A DNA stretch of 64,000 nucleotides, from NCBI RefSeq assembly GCF_001187865.1, contig NZ_LGIT01000007.1:28077-92076 (forward strand). Direction: 5' to 3'. The stretch comes from Klebsiella sp. RIT-PI-d (GTDB lineage: Bacteria; Pseudomonadota; Gammaproteobacteria; Enterobacterales; Enterobacteriaceae). The translations under genes and the position numbers were made by a program. Below, piece by piece: positions 37,405 through 47,263 of this stretch. How positions within the stretch are numbered: the stretch's first letter is position 1; each line of letters opens with the position of its first letter. The notes under the pieces were generated by a model, which was not told the origin of the DNA, did no database searches, and saw only the letters and a program-made list of their open reading frames with translations.

Positions 37405-40400
37405 ATGCAGGTCAGCAGAAGGCAGTTCTTTAAGATCTGCGCTGGCGGTATGGCAGGCACCACGGCAGCAGCGCTGGGTTTTGCCCCCGGTATAGCGCTG
37501 GCGGAAACGCGGCAGTACAAACTGCTGCGCACTCGCGAAACCCGTAACACCTGTACATACTGTTCCGTTGGCTGCGGGCTATTAATGTATAGCCTCGGTG
37601 ACGGTGCTAAAAACGCCAAATCGTCCATTTTTCATATCGAAGGTGATCCGGACCATCCGGTCAATCGTGGCGCTTTGTGTCCGAAAGGCGCAGGGCTTAT
37701 CGACTTCATCCACTCTGACAGCCGCCTGAAGTACCCGGAATACCGCGCGCCAGGGTCGGACAAATGGCAGAGAATCAGCTGGGAAGACGCATTTGATCGC
37801 ATCGCTAAGCTGATGAAGGAAGACCGCGATGCCAATTTCATCGCGCAGAATGCTGAAGGCACTACCGTTAACCGCTGGCTTTCCACCGGTATGCTGTGCG
37901 CTTCCGCATCCAGTAATGAAACCGGCTATTTAACCCAGAAATTTACCCGCGCACTCGGCATGTTAGCCGTCGATAACCAGGCGCGCGTCTGACACGGACC
38001 AACGGTAGCAAGTCTTGCTCCAACATTTGGTCGCGGTGCGATGACCAATCACTGGGTCGACATGAAGAACGCCAACCTCATCGTAGTGATGGGTGGGAAC
38101 GCGGCAGAAGCGCATCCGGTGGGATTCCGCTGGGCGATGGAAGCCAAGATCCACAATGGTGCGAAGCTCATTGTTGTTGATCCACGCTTTACGCGTACGG
38201 CATCGGTTGCCGATTTCTATGCCCCGATCCGTTCAGGTACTGACATTGCTTTCCTGTCAGGCGTGATGCTGTACCTGCTAAACAATGAAAAATACAATCG
38301 CGAATATACCGAAGCCTACACTAACGCCAGTCTGATCGTGCGCGAAGACTTTGGCTTTGATGACGGCCTGTTTACCGGGTATGACCCGGAAAAACGCAAA
38401 TACGACAAAGAAAGCTGGAACTATGAGCTGGACGAGCGCGGTTTTGCAAAACGCGATATCACTCTGCAACACCCGCGTTGCGTGTGGAATCTGCTGAAAA
38501 AGCACATTTCCCGCTACACGCCGGACGTGGTTGAAAATATTTGCGGCACGCCAAAAGCTGATTTCCTTAAAGTCTGTGAGTACATTGCAGAAACCAGTGC
38601 CCATGATAAAACGGCGTCGTTCCTGTATGCACTCGGCTGGACGCAACACTCGGTAGGCGCACAGAACATCCGTACCATGGCGATGATCCAGCTGCTGCTT
38701 GGAAATATGGGCATGGCAGGCGGCGGCGTAAATGCTCTGCGTGGTCACTCTAATATCCAGGGTCTGACCGATCTCGGCCTGCTGTCACAAAGCCTGCCTG
38801 GCTATATGACGCTGCCAAGTGAAAAGCAGAACGATCTGGATACCTACTTCGCCGGTAACACCACCAAACCGTTGCTGGAAAATCAGGTTAACTACTGGAG
38901 CAACTACCCGAAATTCTTCGTCTCCATGATGAAGGCATTCTATGGTGATAAAGCCACCGCAGATAATAGCTGGGGCTTTGACTGGCTGCCGAAATGGGAC
39001 AAAGGGTACGACGTACTACAGTATTTCGACATGATGTCCAAAGGTCAGGTCACGGGTTATCTCTGCCAGGGCTTTAATCCGGTAGCCTCGTTCCCGAACA
39101 AAAATAAAGTGGTCTCGTCGCTGTCGAAGCTGAAATTCCTCGTGACTATCGATCCGCTTAATACCGAAACGTCTACCTTCTGGCAGAATCACGGCGAGTC
39201 GAACGATGTGGATTCGTCGAAAATTCAGACCGAAGTGTTCCGTCTGCCGTCGACCTGCTTTGCCGAAGAAAACGGCTCAATCGTGAACTCCGGCCGCTGG
39301 TTGCAATGGCACTGGAAAGGTCAGGATGGCCCAGGCGAAGCGCTGAACGATGGTGAGATCATCGCCGGTATCTTCATGCGCCTGCGTAAGATGTATGCCA
39401 CCGAAGGCGGCGTATGTCCGGAGCCAGTGCTGAATATGACCTGGAACTATCTGACGCCGGAGAATCCATCTTCGGAAGAGGTAGCGATGGAGAGTAACGG
39501 TAAAGCGCTGGAAGATATCGTTGATCCTACGACTGGACTTTTGCTGGCGAAAAAAGGTAATCAGCTGGGATCTTTTGCGCATCTGCGCGATGACGGTACC
39601 ACATCCAGCGGCTGCTGGATCTTCGCCGGAAGCTGGACGCCGGACGGCAACCAGATGGCCCGTCGCGATAATGCCGATCCATCCGGACTGGGGAATACCC
39701 TGGGCTGGGCCTGGGCCTGGCCGCTTAATCGTCGCATTCTCTATAACCGCGCCTCTGCCGATCCGCAGGGTAAACCGTGGGACCCGAAACGCCAGCTGCT
39801 GTCTTATGGCAACGGCAAATGGGCCGGAGCCGATATTCCTGACTACAGCACCGCACCGCCGGGCAGCGATGTCGGGCCATTTATTATGCTTCAGGAAGGT
39901 GTAGGTCGCCTTTTTGCCACCGATAAAATGGCAGAAGGTCCGTTCCCGGAACACTACGAGCCGTTCGAAACGCCGCTCGGGACGAACCCAATGCACCCGA
40001 ATGTTATCTCGAACCCCGCTGCCCGCGTCTTTAAAGAGGACATGGATGCGATGGGGAAAGCCGATAAATTCCCGTATGTGGGGACCACCTATCGTCTGAC
40101 CGAACATTTCCACTACTGGACCAAACATGCGCTATTGAACTCGATTGCGCAGCCGGAACAGTTTGTGGAGATCGGCGAGAAACTGGCAAATAAACTCGGT
40201 ATAACCCAGGGCGATACGGTGAAAGTCTCTTCTAACCGTGGCTATATCAAAGCCAAAGCGGTGGTGACCAAACGTATCCGTACCCTGCGCGTGAATAATC
40301 AGGACGTCGATACTATCGGCATTCCGATCCACTGGGGTTATGAGGGCGTGGCTAAGAAAGGGTTTATCGCAAATACCCTCACGCCGGTTGTAGGGGATGC

Positions 40401-40455
40401 GAACACGCAGACGCCGGAGTTTAAGGCGTTCCTGGTGAACGTGGAAAAGGTGTAA
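37405..40455 (+). CDS. fdoG: Formate dehydrogenase-O major subunit (selenoprotein)
   Basis: FdoG oxidises formate in the periplasm with a bis-MGD molybdenum cofactor, one [4Fe-4S] cluster and selenocysteine. The frame contains an in-frame TGA at 37990-37992 read as Sec196 (context NQARV-U-HGPTVAS), then continues to 40455, giving 1016 residues, the E. coli length. A Tat signal (MQVSRRQFFKICAGG) opens the protein and CTYCSVGC...CPKGAG supplies the cluster cysteines. A SECIS hairpin follows the TGA. An annotation program that stops at TGA would split the gene in two (37405-37992 and 38041-40455). First gene of fdoGHI-fdhE. Confidence 0.98.
37990..38029 (+). promoter_or_regulatory. Bacterial SECIS element of fdoG
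   Basis: Directly after the UGA, AGCA (38007-38010) and TGCT (38016-38019) form the upper stem with an AGTCT apical loop, matching the SelB-binding hairpin of fdnG/fdoG mRNAs. It directs selenocysteine insertion and is itself translated. Confidence 0.88.
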
Positions 40456-40467
40456 CGGAGACGACTT

Positions 40468-41370
40468 ATGGCTTATCAATCGCAAGATATTATCCGTCGT
40501 TCCGCGACTAACGGTTTCACTCCCGCGCCTCAGGCGCGGGATCACCAGCAAGAGGTGGCGAAGCTTATCGACGTCACTACCTGCATCGGCTGTAAGGCGT
40601 GTCAGGTAGCGTGCTCGGAATGGAACGATCTACGTGATGAAGTGGGTCACAACGTCGGGGTTTATGATAATCCGGCGGACCTGACCGCAAAGTCATGGAC
40701 GGTAATGCGCTTCTCGGAAGTGGAACAAAACGACAAGCTGGAATGGCTTATCCGCAAAGATGGCTGTATGCACTGCGCCGATCCGGGCTGCCTGAAGGCA
40801 TGCCCGTCCGAAGGGGCAATCATTCAGTATGCTAATGGCATTGTTGATTTCCAGTCCGAGCAATGCATCGGCTGCGGCTACTGCATCGCCGGCTGCCCGT
40901 TCGACGTCCCGCGTCTGAACCCGGAAGATAACCGCGTCTATAAATGTACGCTGTGTGTCGACCGTGTGGTAGTAGGCCAGGAGCCGGCCTGCGTGAAAAC
41001 CTGTCCAACAGGTGCTATCCACTTTGGTTCTAAAGAGGATATGAAAGTGCTGGCAGGTGAGCGCGTGAGTGAACTGAAAACCCGCGGTTATGATAACGCC
41101 GGCCTGTACGATCCGGAGGGCGTCGGCGGTACTCACGTTATGTATGTGCTGCACCACGCGGATAAACCGAATCTGTATCACGGCCTGCCGGAGAATCCGG
41201 AAATCAGCCAGACCGTTAAATTCTGGAAAGGTATCTGGAAACCCCTTGCGGCGGTCGGCTTTGCCGCAACCTTCGCAGCCAGTATCTTCCACTACGTCGG
41301 TGTCGGTCCGAACCGCGCAGAAGAAGATGAAGACAACCTGCATGAAGAGAAAGACGAGGTGCGCAAATGA
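40468..41370 (+). CDS. fdoH: Formate dehydrogenase-O iron-sulfur subunit
   Basis: FdoH carries electrons from FdoG to cytochrome b through four [4Fe-4S] clusters. The 300-residue protein has the four ferredoxin cysteine sets: [35 protein letters not shown] and CTLC...CVKTC. A C-terminal membrane helix (about residues 256-277, [17 protein letters not shown]) anchors it. It starts 12 bases after fdoG and overlaps fdoI by four bases. Confidence 0.98.
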   Translation: MAYQSQDIIRRSATNGFTPAPQARDHQQEVAKLIDVTTCIGCKACQVACSEWNDLRDEVGHNVGVYDNPADLTAKSWTVMRFSEVEQNDKLEWLIRKDGCMHCADPGCLKACPSEGAIIQYANGIVDFQSEQCIGCGYCIAGCPFDVPRLNPEDNRVYKCTLCVDRVVVGQEPACVKTCPTGAIHFGSKEDMKVLAGERVSELKTRGYDNAGLYDPEGVGGTHVMYVLHHADKPNLYHGLPENPEISQTVKFWKGIWKPLAAVGFAATFAASIFHYVGVGPNRAEEDEDNLHEEKDEVRK

Positions 41371-42002
41371 AAAGACGTGACACCATCGTGCGCTACACGG
41401 CACCGGAACGTATTAACCACTGGGTCACCGCCTTCTGCTTTATCCTGGCGGCGGTGAGCGGACTGGGATTTTTCTTCCCGTCGTTCAACTGGTTAATGCA
41501 TATTCTGGGGACGCCACAGCTGGCGCGCATTCTGCATCCGTTCGTTGGCGTGGTAATGTTCGCTTCATTCATCATCATGTTTTTCCGCTACTGGCACCAT
41601 AACCTAATCAATCGGGATGATATCTTTTGGGCGAAGAATATTCGTAAGATCGTCGTCAACGAGGAAGTCGGTGATACGGGGCGCTATAATTTCGGTCAGA
41701 AATGCGTTTTCTGGGCGGCGATTATTTTGCTGGTGCTGTTGCTGGCGAGCGGCGTGGTGATCTGGCGTCCGTACTTTGCGCCTGTGTTCCCTATTCCCGT
41801 AATCCGATTCGCGTTAATGCTGCATTCATTTGCCGCAGTCGCGTTAATTGTGGTTATCATGGTGCATATCTACGCCGCCCTGTGGGTGAAAGGCACCATT
41901 ACCGCGATGGTGGAAGGATGGGTGACCAAAACGTGGGCGAGGAAACATCATCCGCGCTGGTACCGGGAAGTCCGCCAGAAAGAGGAAAAGTCATCTGAAT
42001 GA
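41367..42002 (+). CDS. fdoI: Formate dehydrogenase-O cytochrome b556 subunit
   Basis: FdoI is the 211-residue membrane subunit that reduces menaquinone or ubiquinone. Four hydrophobic helices are visible with haem-ligand histidines in [20 protein letters not shown] and [20 protein letters not shown]. It overlaps fdoH (ATGA) and fdhE (ATGA). Confidence 0.97.
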   Translation: MKRRDTIVRYTAPERINHWVTAFCFILAAVSGLGFFFPSFNWLMHILGTPQLARILHPFVGVVMFASFIIMFFRYWHHNLINRDDIFWAKNIRKIVVNEEVGDTGRYNFGQKCVFWAAIILLVLLLASGVVIWRPYFAPVFPIPVIRFALMLHSFAAVALIVVIMVHIYAALWVKGTITAMVEGWVTKTWARKHHPRWYREVRQKEEKSSE

Positions 42003-42928
42003 GTATTCGCATAATCCCGCAAGATGAGTTGGAGAAAAGCGAGAAACGCACGGCGGATATGATCCCGCCGTTATTGTTCCCCCGACTCAAAAATGTCTAT
42101 AACCGCCGCGCAGAACGTCTGCGCGAGCTGGCTGAAAACAATCCGCTGGGCGATTTCCTGCGCTTTGCCGCACTTATTGCGCACGCGCAGGAAGTGGTAC
42201 TGTACGATCATCCGCTTGAGATGGATTTGACGGCGCGCATTAAAGAAGCCGCTGCACAAGATAAGCCGCCGCTGGATATTCATGTTCTGCCACGCGACAA
42301 GCACTGGCATAAACTGCTGCACTCGCTGATTGCTGAGCTGAAACCCGAAATGAGCGGGCCGGCGCTGGCGGTGATTGAGAATCTTGAAAAAGCGTCTGAG
42401 CAAGAGCTGGAGCTGATGGCCAGTGCGCTGTTTGCCTCTGACTTTGCCTCGGTCAGCAGCGACAAAGCGCCGTTTATCTGGGCGGCTCTGTCGTTGTACT
42501 GGGCGCAAATGGCCAGCCTGATCCCCGGTAAAGCGCGTGCTGAATACGGTGAACATCGCCAGTTCTGCCCGGTCTGCGGGTCTATGCCGGTCTCAAGCAT
42601 GGTGCAAATCGGCTCCTCTCAGGGTCTGCGCTACCTGCACTGCAATCTGTGTGAAACCGAGTGGCACGTTGTGCGCATCAAGTGCAGTAACTGCGAGCAG
42701 ACCCGCGATTTGCACTACTGGTCGCTGGATAATGAACAGGCATCAGTGAAAGCCGAAAGCTGCGGCGACTGTGGCACCTATCTGAAAATTTTATATCAGG
42801 AAAAAGATCCAAAAGTAGAGGCGGTGGCCGACGATTTAGCCTCGCTAATACTGGATGCTCGCATGGAGCAGGAAGGCTTTGCCCGCAGCTCTATTAACCC
42901 GTTTTTATTCCCGGGTGAAGGTGAGTAA
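41999..42928 (+). CDS. fdhE: Formate dehydrogenase formation protein FdhE
   Basis: FdhE is a cytoplasmic rubredoxin-like protein that binds the FdoG/FdnG subunits during maturation before Tat export. The 309-residue protein has four CXXC pairs in its C-terminal half (CPVCGS, CNLCET, CSNCEQ, CGDCGT) for iron binding. It overlaps fdoI by four bases and ends the operon before a strong terminator. Confidence 0.97.
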   Translation: MSIRIIPQDELEKSEKRTADMIPPLLFPRLKNVYNRRAERLRELAENNPLGDFLRFAALIAHAQEVVLYDHPLEMDLTARIKEAAAQDKPPLDIHVLPRDKHWHKLLHSLIAELKPEMSGPALAVIENLEKASEQELELMASALFASDFASVSSDKAPFIWAALSLYWAQMASLIPGKARAEYGEHRQFCPVCGSMPVSSMVQIGSSQGLRYLHCNLCETEWHVVRIKCSNCEQTRDLHYWSLDNEQASVKAESCGDCGTYLKILYQEKDPKVEAVADDLASLILDARMEQEGFARSSINPFLFPGEGE

Positions 42929-42935
42929 GTCATCT

Positions 42936-42970
42936 GTCGGGGAAGCGCTTGCGCTTACCCGACTTTTTTT
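42936..42970 (+). terminator. Terminator of the fdoGHI-fdhE operon
   Basis: GTCGGGGAAGCGC and GCGCTTACCCGAC pair with one mismatch around TT and are followed by seven T. It overlaps the 3' end of a small minus-strand ORF. Confidence 0.88.
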
Positions 42971-43116
42971 AGCTGCGTCGTCAGAATAAATATCATGCCC
43001 TGCAGCACTTTGGTGGTGACGTTTCCGTTAATTGCGAAGTGCTTTCCAGAATCAGATCCCCACCAAAATTTGCGTTTTCCTTTGCGAATATCCAGGTTAT
43101 AAGACTGGGTATTCAT
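42955..43116 (-). CDS. Hypothetical 53-residue protein
   Basis: A small open frame from ATG to TAA: MNTQSYNLDIRKGKRKFWWG at the start, ending FILTTQLKKVG. It is basic, with a WW pair, and I do not recognise it. No convincing ribosome-binding site precedes the ATG, and its 3' end lies within the fdhE terminator. It may be a small gene, the remnant of a longer one, or chance. Its start faces the promoter of the esterase gene. Confidence 0.3.
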   Translation of the reverse strand: MNTQSYNLDIRKGKRKFWWGSDSGKHFAINGNVTTKVLQGMIFILTTQLKKVG

Positions 43117-43135
43117 ACAGTTAAGACACGAGATT

Positions 43136-44065
43136 ATGGCACTGGAAAAAGGTATTAACGATCTGGTTAACGATTTTATCGCCGCCGGGCGTCCATCGGA
43201 ACGGCATCAGCGTATTGAGCAGCGTCGCGAAGGATATATTGCCAGCACCGCTCTCGCGGGAGAAAAAGAAACCCGGGTTACGGTCGCCGATATTACGCTT
43301 GAAGGTATAACATTCCGGGTAGTTTCCCCACTTGATGCTGACGAGGTTTTGCCGACGGTTATTTATTACCACGGAGGCTGTTTCGTGAGCGGCGGTTTTG
43401 CCACGCACGACCATCAGTTACGACAACTGGCATTTTACAGCCGTTGTCGGGTTATCGCTGTACACTACCGCTATGCGCCGGAGCATGCTTATCCTGCTGC
43501 ACACAATGACGCGGAAAGAGGTGCCGATATTATCTGGCAGAATGCGGATAAGCTCGGTGTTGATCGGGCACGCATAACCTTTACCGGCGACAGCGCGGGC
43601 GGACATCTGGCACTGGTGACAGCGCTGCGCCTCAAGGCATCAGGCCAGTGGCAACCTGCCCAGCTTATTCTCATCTATCCCATGCTTGACGCCACCGCCC
43701 ATTTCGACAGCTATATTCGCAACGGTCTCGACTACATCATTACCCGCGACACGCTGCTCTCAGGTTACGAAATGTATTTCCCGCATACCGAACGCCAGCA
43801 TCCTGAAGCCAGTCCCCTCTGGCGAGATGACTTTTACGGTCTTCCTCCCGTGCATATCATTACCGCCGAATACGATCCCCTTTGTGATGAGGGCGAGGCG
43901 CTGTATCAGCGACTAAGCGAGCAAGGTGTGACCTGCTCCTGCCAGCGTTACCTCGGTGTGATCCATGGCTTCTTCCAGTTAGGCGGGATCAGTCTCGCTG
44001 CAAAGCATGTTATGCAGGATATTGCCTGGCGGGTACGCCAGAAAATGCAAAAGCAGCCGACTTAG
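43136..44065 (+). CDS. Alpha/beta hydrolase, acetyl esterase (HSL/Aes family)
   Basis: A 309-residue hydrolase of the hormone-sensitive-lipase family. It has the oxyanion motif YYHGGCFVSGG, the nucleophile elbow GDSAGGH (Ser near residue 152), acidic residue in AEYDPLCDEG and His in GVIHGFFQLGG. Substrate is unknown; short-chain acyl esters are typical. No close functional neighbour. Its 3' end runs into the remnant of a HigA-type gene, so the last residues may be altered by that junction. Absent from this place in E. coli K-12 as I recall. Confidence 0.88.
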   Translation: MALEKGINDLVNDFIAAGRPSERHQRIEQRREGYIASTALAGEKETRVTVADITLEGITFRVVSPLDADEVLPTVIYYHGGCFVSGGFATHDHQLRQLAFYSRCRVIAVHYRYAPEHAYPAAHNDAERGADIIWQNADKLGVDRARITFTGDSAGGHLALVTALRLKASGQWQPAQLILIYPMLDATAHFDSYIRNGLDYIITRDTLLSGYEMYFPHTERQHPEASPLWRDDFYGLPPVHIITAEYDPLCDEGEALYQRLSEQGVTCSCQRYLGVIHGFFQLGGISLAAKHVMQDIAWRVRQKMQKQPT

Positions 44066-44190
44066 CGAAGGAGCTTGGGTCAAAATCGAATATCAGCAAT
44101 ATTCTTAATGGCCGCCGGGCGCTAACGGTTAAACATATTAAAGCGCTCGCGCAGCGTTTTAATCTTCCGCCACAGGCATTTATTGCGTAA
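44041..44190 (+). pseudogene. Remnant of a HigA-type (XRE) antitoxin gene
   Basis: In the +1 frame relative to the esterase end, the sequence reads ENAKAADLAKELGSKSNISN then ILNGRRALTVKHIKALAQRF and NLPPQAFIA-stop. This is the helix-turn-helix and tail of HigA/HTH-type antitoxins (L-A-K-E-L-G...S-N-I-S-N-I-L-N-G-R-R). No start codon or N-terminal half is present and no toxin gene adjoins. I read it as a 5'-truncated gene left after deletion. Confidence 0.65.
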
Positions 44191-44201
44191 ATGAAGCGCC
44201 A

Positions 44202-45191
44202 TCACTCTTCTTCATTACCGCCCTCTTCCAGCGGGCCAAACGGCCTTGCGGGCAAGACGATGTAGGTCCCTTCAAACACGGCGCCGGAAGTCTCATTGCC
44301 GAGCAATTCAACCTGTAACTGCACGCGCGCCTTGCGACCACGAGCCAGCCGGTCCAGATCGCCGCTTAGCGAGCCGAGGTCAGCAATTGCCGTCGGGCGG
44401 CCGCTAATAGGGCGACTGTAACGAATGTGGGCATCAGCGAGAATAATCGTGCCGCCAAGGTGGCGCTCGCGCAGCATCAGCCAGATAAGCCCCCAGCCGG
44501 TCAACGTCGCCAGCGAGAACAGACTACCGGCAAACAAGGTGTGGTGCGGGTTTTGATTGCCGGTTTCCGGCATCGTCGTAATGAATTTTTGCCCGGTATA
44601 TTGCTGGATGCGCACACCCATCTTTTCACTGAGGGGAATATGCTCATACCACGCCTGCTGAAGCTGCCCGCACCAGTCGCCGCGATGCAAAATGTCATCC
44701 AGCGATGCGATTGGCTTAATCATCAAAAAATGGCGCAGCGGCGTGGTTTGCGGGGCAGTGATTTCTCCCTGATTCACAAATCCCAGCCGGGAGAAAAACT
44801 CTACGGCATCCTCCCGGGCGCTACAGGTCACGCGCTTAACCCCTTCCTGACGAGCGATAGACTCAAGCGTCATCGCCATCAGCGTACCCAGCCCTTTGTC
44901 CTGTACGCCGGGATCGACGGCCATAAAGCGAATAGATGCTTCGTTATCCGCATTAATGTAGAGCCGTCCGACGGCTACCAGGTTGCCCTCTTCGTCCACC
45001 ACCATTTGATGATGGGCCAGCGCGTCCCAGGCATCACGCTCAGAGCCTTTAGGCTGATGCAGCGGCTTACGCAGCATCTCCCAGCGGAACTGATAGTAGG
45101 CATCTAATTCTTCTGCTGTTTGCGGTACCCGAAGGTGATACATAGCGGCACTCTCTTTTGTTACACGCGGCCACGTCAGACGCTGACTCAT
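44202..45191 (-). CDS. fabY: Acyltransferase/thioesterase FabY (YiiD)
   Basis: A 329-residue two-domain protein: an N-terminal GNAT acetyltransferase domain (about residues 17-150, with [15 protein letters not shown] as the acetyl-CoA loop) and a C-terminal hot-dog thioesterase-like domain (about 180-320, [20 protein letters not shown]). In E. coli it can start fatty-acid synthesis when FabH is absent. It matches E. coli YiiD in length. Last gene of yihX-yihY-dtd-fabY; its start overlaps the dtd stop (ATGA). Confidence 0.94.
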   Translation of the reverse strand: MSQRLTWPRVTKESAAMYHLRVPQTAEELDAYYQFRWEMLRKPLHQPKGSERDAWDALAHHQMVVDEEGNLVAVGRLYINADNEASIRFMAVDPGVQDKGLGTLMAMTLESIARQEGVKRVTCSAREDAVEFFSRLGFVNQGEITAPQTTPLRHFLMIKPIASLDDILHRGDWCGQLQQAWYEHIPLSEKMGVRIQQYTGQKFITTMPETGNQNPHHTLFAGSLFSLATLTGWGLIWLMLRERHLGGTIILADAHIRYSRPISGRPTAIADLGSLSGDLDRLARGRKARVQLQVELLGNETSGAVFEGTYIVLPARPFGPLEEGGNEEE

Positions 45192-45625
45192 ACCTGAAGC
45201 CAGAACGTCACGGGGCCATCATTAACCAGTGAAACCTGCATATCCGCAGCGAATTGTCCGGTCTGCGTGACGATATTATGCTGGCGGCATTGGCTGACAA
45301 AATAGTCGTACAGCGCTTCGGCACGATCCGGCGCTGCACCTTTTGAAAAGCCGGGACGCATACCGCGCCCGGTATCCGCTGCCAGCGTAAACTGCGAAAC
45401 CACCAGCACGCTGCCTCCCGCCTGCTGGACGTTAAGATTCATTTTACCGTCGGCATCGCTAAAGATGCGGTAACCAAGTACCCGCTCGCACAGGCGATCG
45501 GCTTTCTGTTCGTCGTCCTCTTTTTCGACACCTAAAAGGAGTAAAAGTCCCTGGCCGATTTCGCCCGTTACGTTCCCCTCCACGCTGACGCTGGCACCGG
45601 TTACGCGCTGAATCAATGCAATCAT
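45188..45625 (-). CDS. dtd: D-aminoacyl-tRNA deacylase
   Basis: Dtd removes D-amino acids (and glycine from tRNA-Ala) that were wrongly charged to tRNA. The 145-residue protein shows the catalytic VSQFTLAAD motif and the Gly-cis-Pro motif [11 protein letters not shown] at the C-terminus. It overlaps both neighbours by four bases, so translation is coupled. Confidence 0.97.
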   Translation of the reverse strand: MIALIQRVTGASVSVEGNVTGEIGQGLLLLLGVEKEDDEQKADRLCERVLGYRIFSDADGKMNLNVQQAGGSVLVVSQFTLAADTGRGMRPGFSKGAAPDRAEALYDYFVSQCRQHNIVTQTGQFAADMQVSLVNDGPVTFWLQV

Positions 45626-46482
45626 GGCTGATCTTCTTTTTCTTCTTTAAGTTTGCGGTATTCCCCGAGAGTGACAGTTATTTCCGCGCCAAGCAACACG
45701 ATACACCATGTCCAGTAGACCCAGACGAACATAATCGGGATGACCGCCAGCACGCCGTAAATGAGCTGGTAAGAAGGAAACATGGTGATATATAACCCGA
45801 ATCCTTTCTTACCCGCCTCAAACAACAGCGCGGCAACGAACGCACCGGTCATTGAATCCCGGTTAGGCACTTCAGTGGTTGGAACGACGCTGTACAACAG
45901 CCAGAATGAGAGCCACGAGAGGATCAGCGGAAAAATACGCAGTACATCGTCAATAACGCTATTAAGCTCACTGGCCCATTGCAGAGAGAGCAGATAGGAA
46001 CTGATCACCAGGCTGGCGCCGGCCAGTACCGGGCCAAGCGTCAGGATCATCCAGTAGACCGCGAATGAATACACTTTGGGACGAACACGCTTGCTGCGCC
46101 AGATGGTATTCAGCGCGCTGTCGATGGCATACATCAGTAGCAGGGACGTCACGATTAAGCCACAGGCTCCCACCGCCGTCATTTTGCTGGAGTTCGCCAC
46201 AAACTGCTCAATATAGCGCTGGATGACGTCACCGGTGGCAGGCATGAAATTAGCAAACACAAAATGTCGTAGCTGAAGGCTAACGTCCGAGAACATCGGG
46301 AACGCTGCAAATAAGGCAAAGACAACGGCGACCAGCGGTACCAGAGAAAGCAGTGAAACGTAGGCAAGGTTACCCGCCAGCGTCGTCATGTTGTCTTCAT
46401 CAAGACGATGCCAGAGCAGTTTGAGCCATGCGACCAGTGGTCGCGTGGAAGGACGCATTTTTTGGCGGAATATTTTTATCAT
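45622..46482 (-). CDS. yihY: YihY/BrkB-family inner-membrane protein
   Basis: A 286-residue protein of the YihY/virulence factor BrkB family with about six membrane segments; not an RNase BN, despite an old name. Family blocks are [28 protein letters not shown], and [17 protein letters not shown]. Function is unknown. Translationally coupled to yihX and dtd. Confidence 0.94.
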   Translation of the reverse strand: MIKIFRQKMRPSTRPLVAWLKLLWHRLDEDNMTTLAGNLAYVSLLSLVPLVAVVFALFAAFPMFSDVSLQLRHFVFANFMPATGDVIQRYIEQFVANSSKMTAVGACGLIVTSLLLMYAIDSALNTIWRSKRVRPKVYSFAVYWMILTLGPVLAGASLVISSYLLSLQWASELNSVIDDVLRIFPLILSWLSFWLLYSVVPTTEVPNRDSMTGAFVAALLFEAGKKGFGLYITMFPSYQLIYGVLAVIPIMFVWVYWTWCIVLLGAEITVTLGEYRKLKEEKEDQP

Positions 46483-47075
46483 GACAGCGTCGAGAAATAG
46501 TCCGGGATGGTCTGTTTGTCTGCCACCAGAACCGAGGTGATCCCAAGCTGGTTGGCCCCTTCTATATTATCGGCATTATCGTCAAAAAAGACCGCATCCT
46601 CAGCAGAAAATCCTTCAGCCTGGAGCACATGCTGGTAGATACGTGCTTCCGGCTTGCGCATACCCAAATCCTGCGACAGATAGATACGATCGGCTGCATC
46701 ACGGATCTGCGGATATTCTCCCGGCCAGAAGGTCGTGTGCAGACGATTGGTATTGGACAGCACAACGACGCGGTGGCCCTGTTCACGCAATTTTTGCATG
46801 ATGCCGATGACCTCCGGGCGCAGGCCGACAAAAACGGCCTGCCAGCCGTGGGCAAATTGCTCATAGCTTAACGGCAGCTCCATCTCATGGCACAGTGCCT
46901 CAGCAAATGCCTCGTCGGTGATCTCGCCGCGCTCATGCTGGTGAAACGCATTCCCCATGGTGAATGTCTGCTTCAACGTCGCCAGCGGTACACGGCTGAA
47001 ATCGCTCCATGCCCCCAGCACACGGTTGAAGTCAATATCGACAATCACATTACCTAAATCAAAGATATAGAGCAT
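46479..47075 (-). CDS. yihX: Alpha-D-glucose-1-phosphatase (HAD family)
   Basis: YihX hydrolyses glucose 1-phosphate and belongs to the haloacid-dehalogenase superfamily. Motif I is [11 protein letters not shown], motif [11 protein letters not shown], and motif [13 protein letters not shown] with [10 protein letters not shown]. Length 198 residues. First gene of a four-gene coupled operon. In E. coli the sulfoquinovose genes (yihO-yihW) and ompL lie between it and bipA; here bipA follows directly. Confidence 0.95.
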   Translation of the reverse strand: MLYIFDLGNVIVDIDFNRVLGAWSDFSRVPLATLKQTFTMGNAFHQHERGEITDEAFAEALCHEMELPLSYEQFAHGWQAVFVGLRPEVIGIMQKLREQGHRVVVLSNTNRLHTTFWPGEYPQIRDAADRIYLSQDLGMRKPEARIYQHVLQAEGFSAEDAVFFDDNADNIEGANQLGITSVLVADKQTIPDYFSTLS

Positions 47076-47203
47076 TTTTGTTTCCTTTCGCGCCGTGGAG
47101 GAATAACTGTAGCGGGAAAGAATGCGTTTGACTATGGGAGGGTTAACAACATGCGATCGTACTCACCGGGCGTGCGGGGTGCGACGGTTTGGGCCGGGAG
47201 GCG

Positions 47204-47243
47204 AATAAAAAAACCCCGGCGAGTTTTCACTCTTACCGGGGCT
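47204..47243 (-). terminator. Terminator of bipA
   Basis: AAGCCCCGG...CCGGGGTT with an inner GAGTG/CACTC stem, followed on the minus strand by a T run, about 20 bases after the bipA stop. Confidence 0.85.
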
Positions 47244-47263
47244 TTGAACGTCAGGAAGCGAAA

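Noticed and set aside
37405..37992. fdoG as a truncated gene ending in a stop codon
   Set aside because: The TGA is at the Sec196 position with an adjacent SECIS hairpin, and the frame continues with full similarity to 1016 residues.
39277..40128. 283-codon open frame antisense to fdoG
   Set aside because: Mirrors a conserved gene, with no start signal or recognisable domain.
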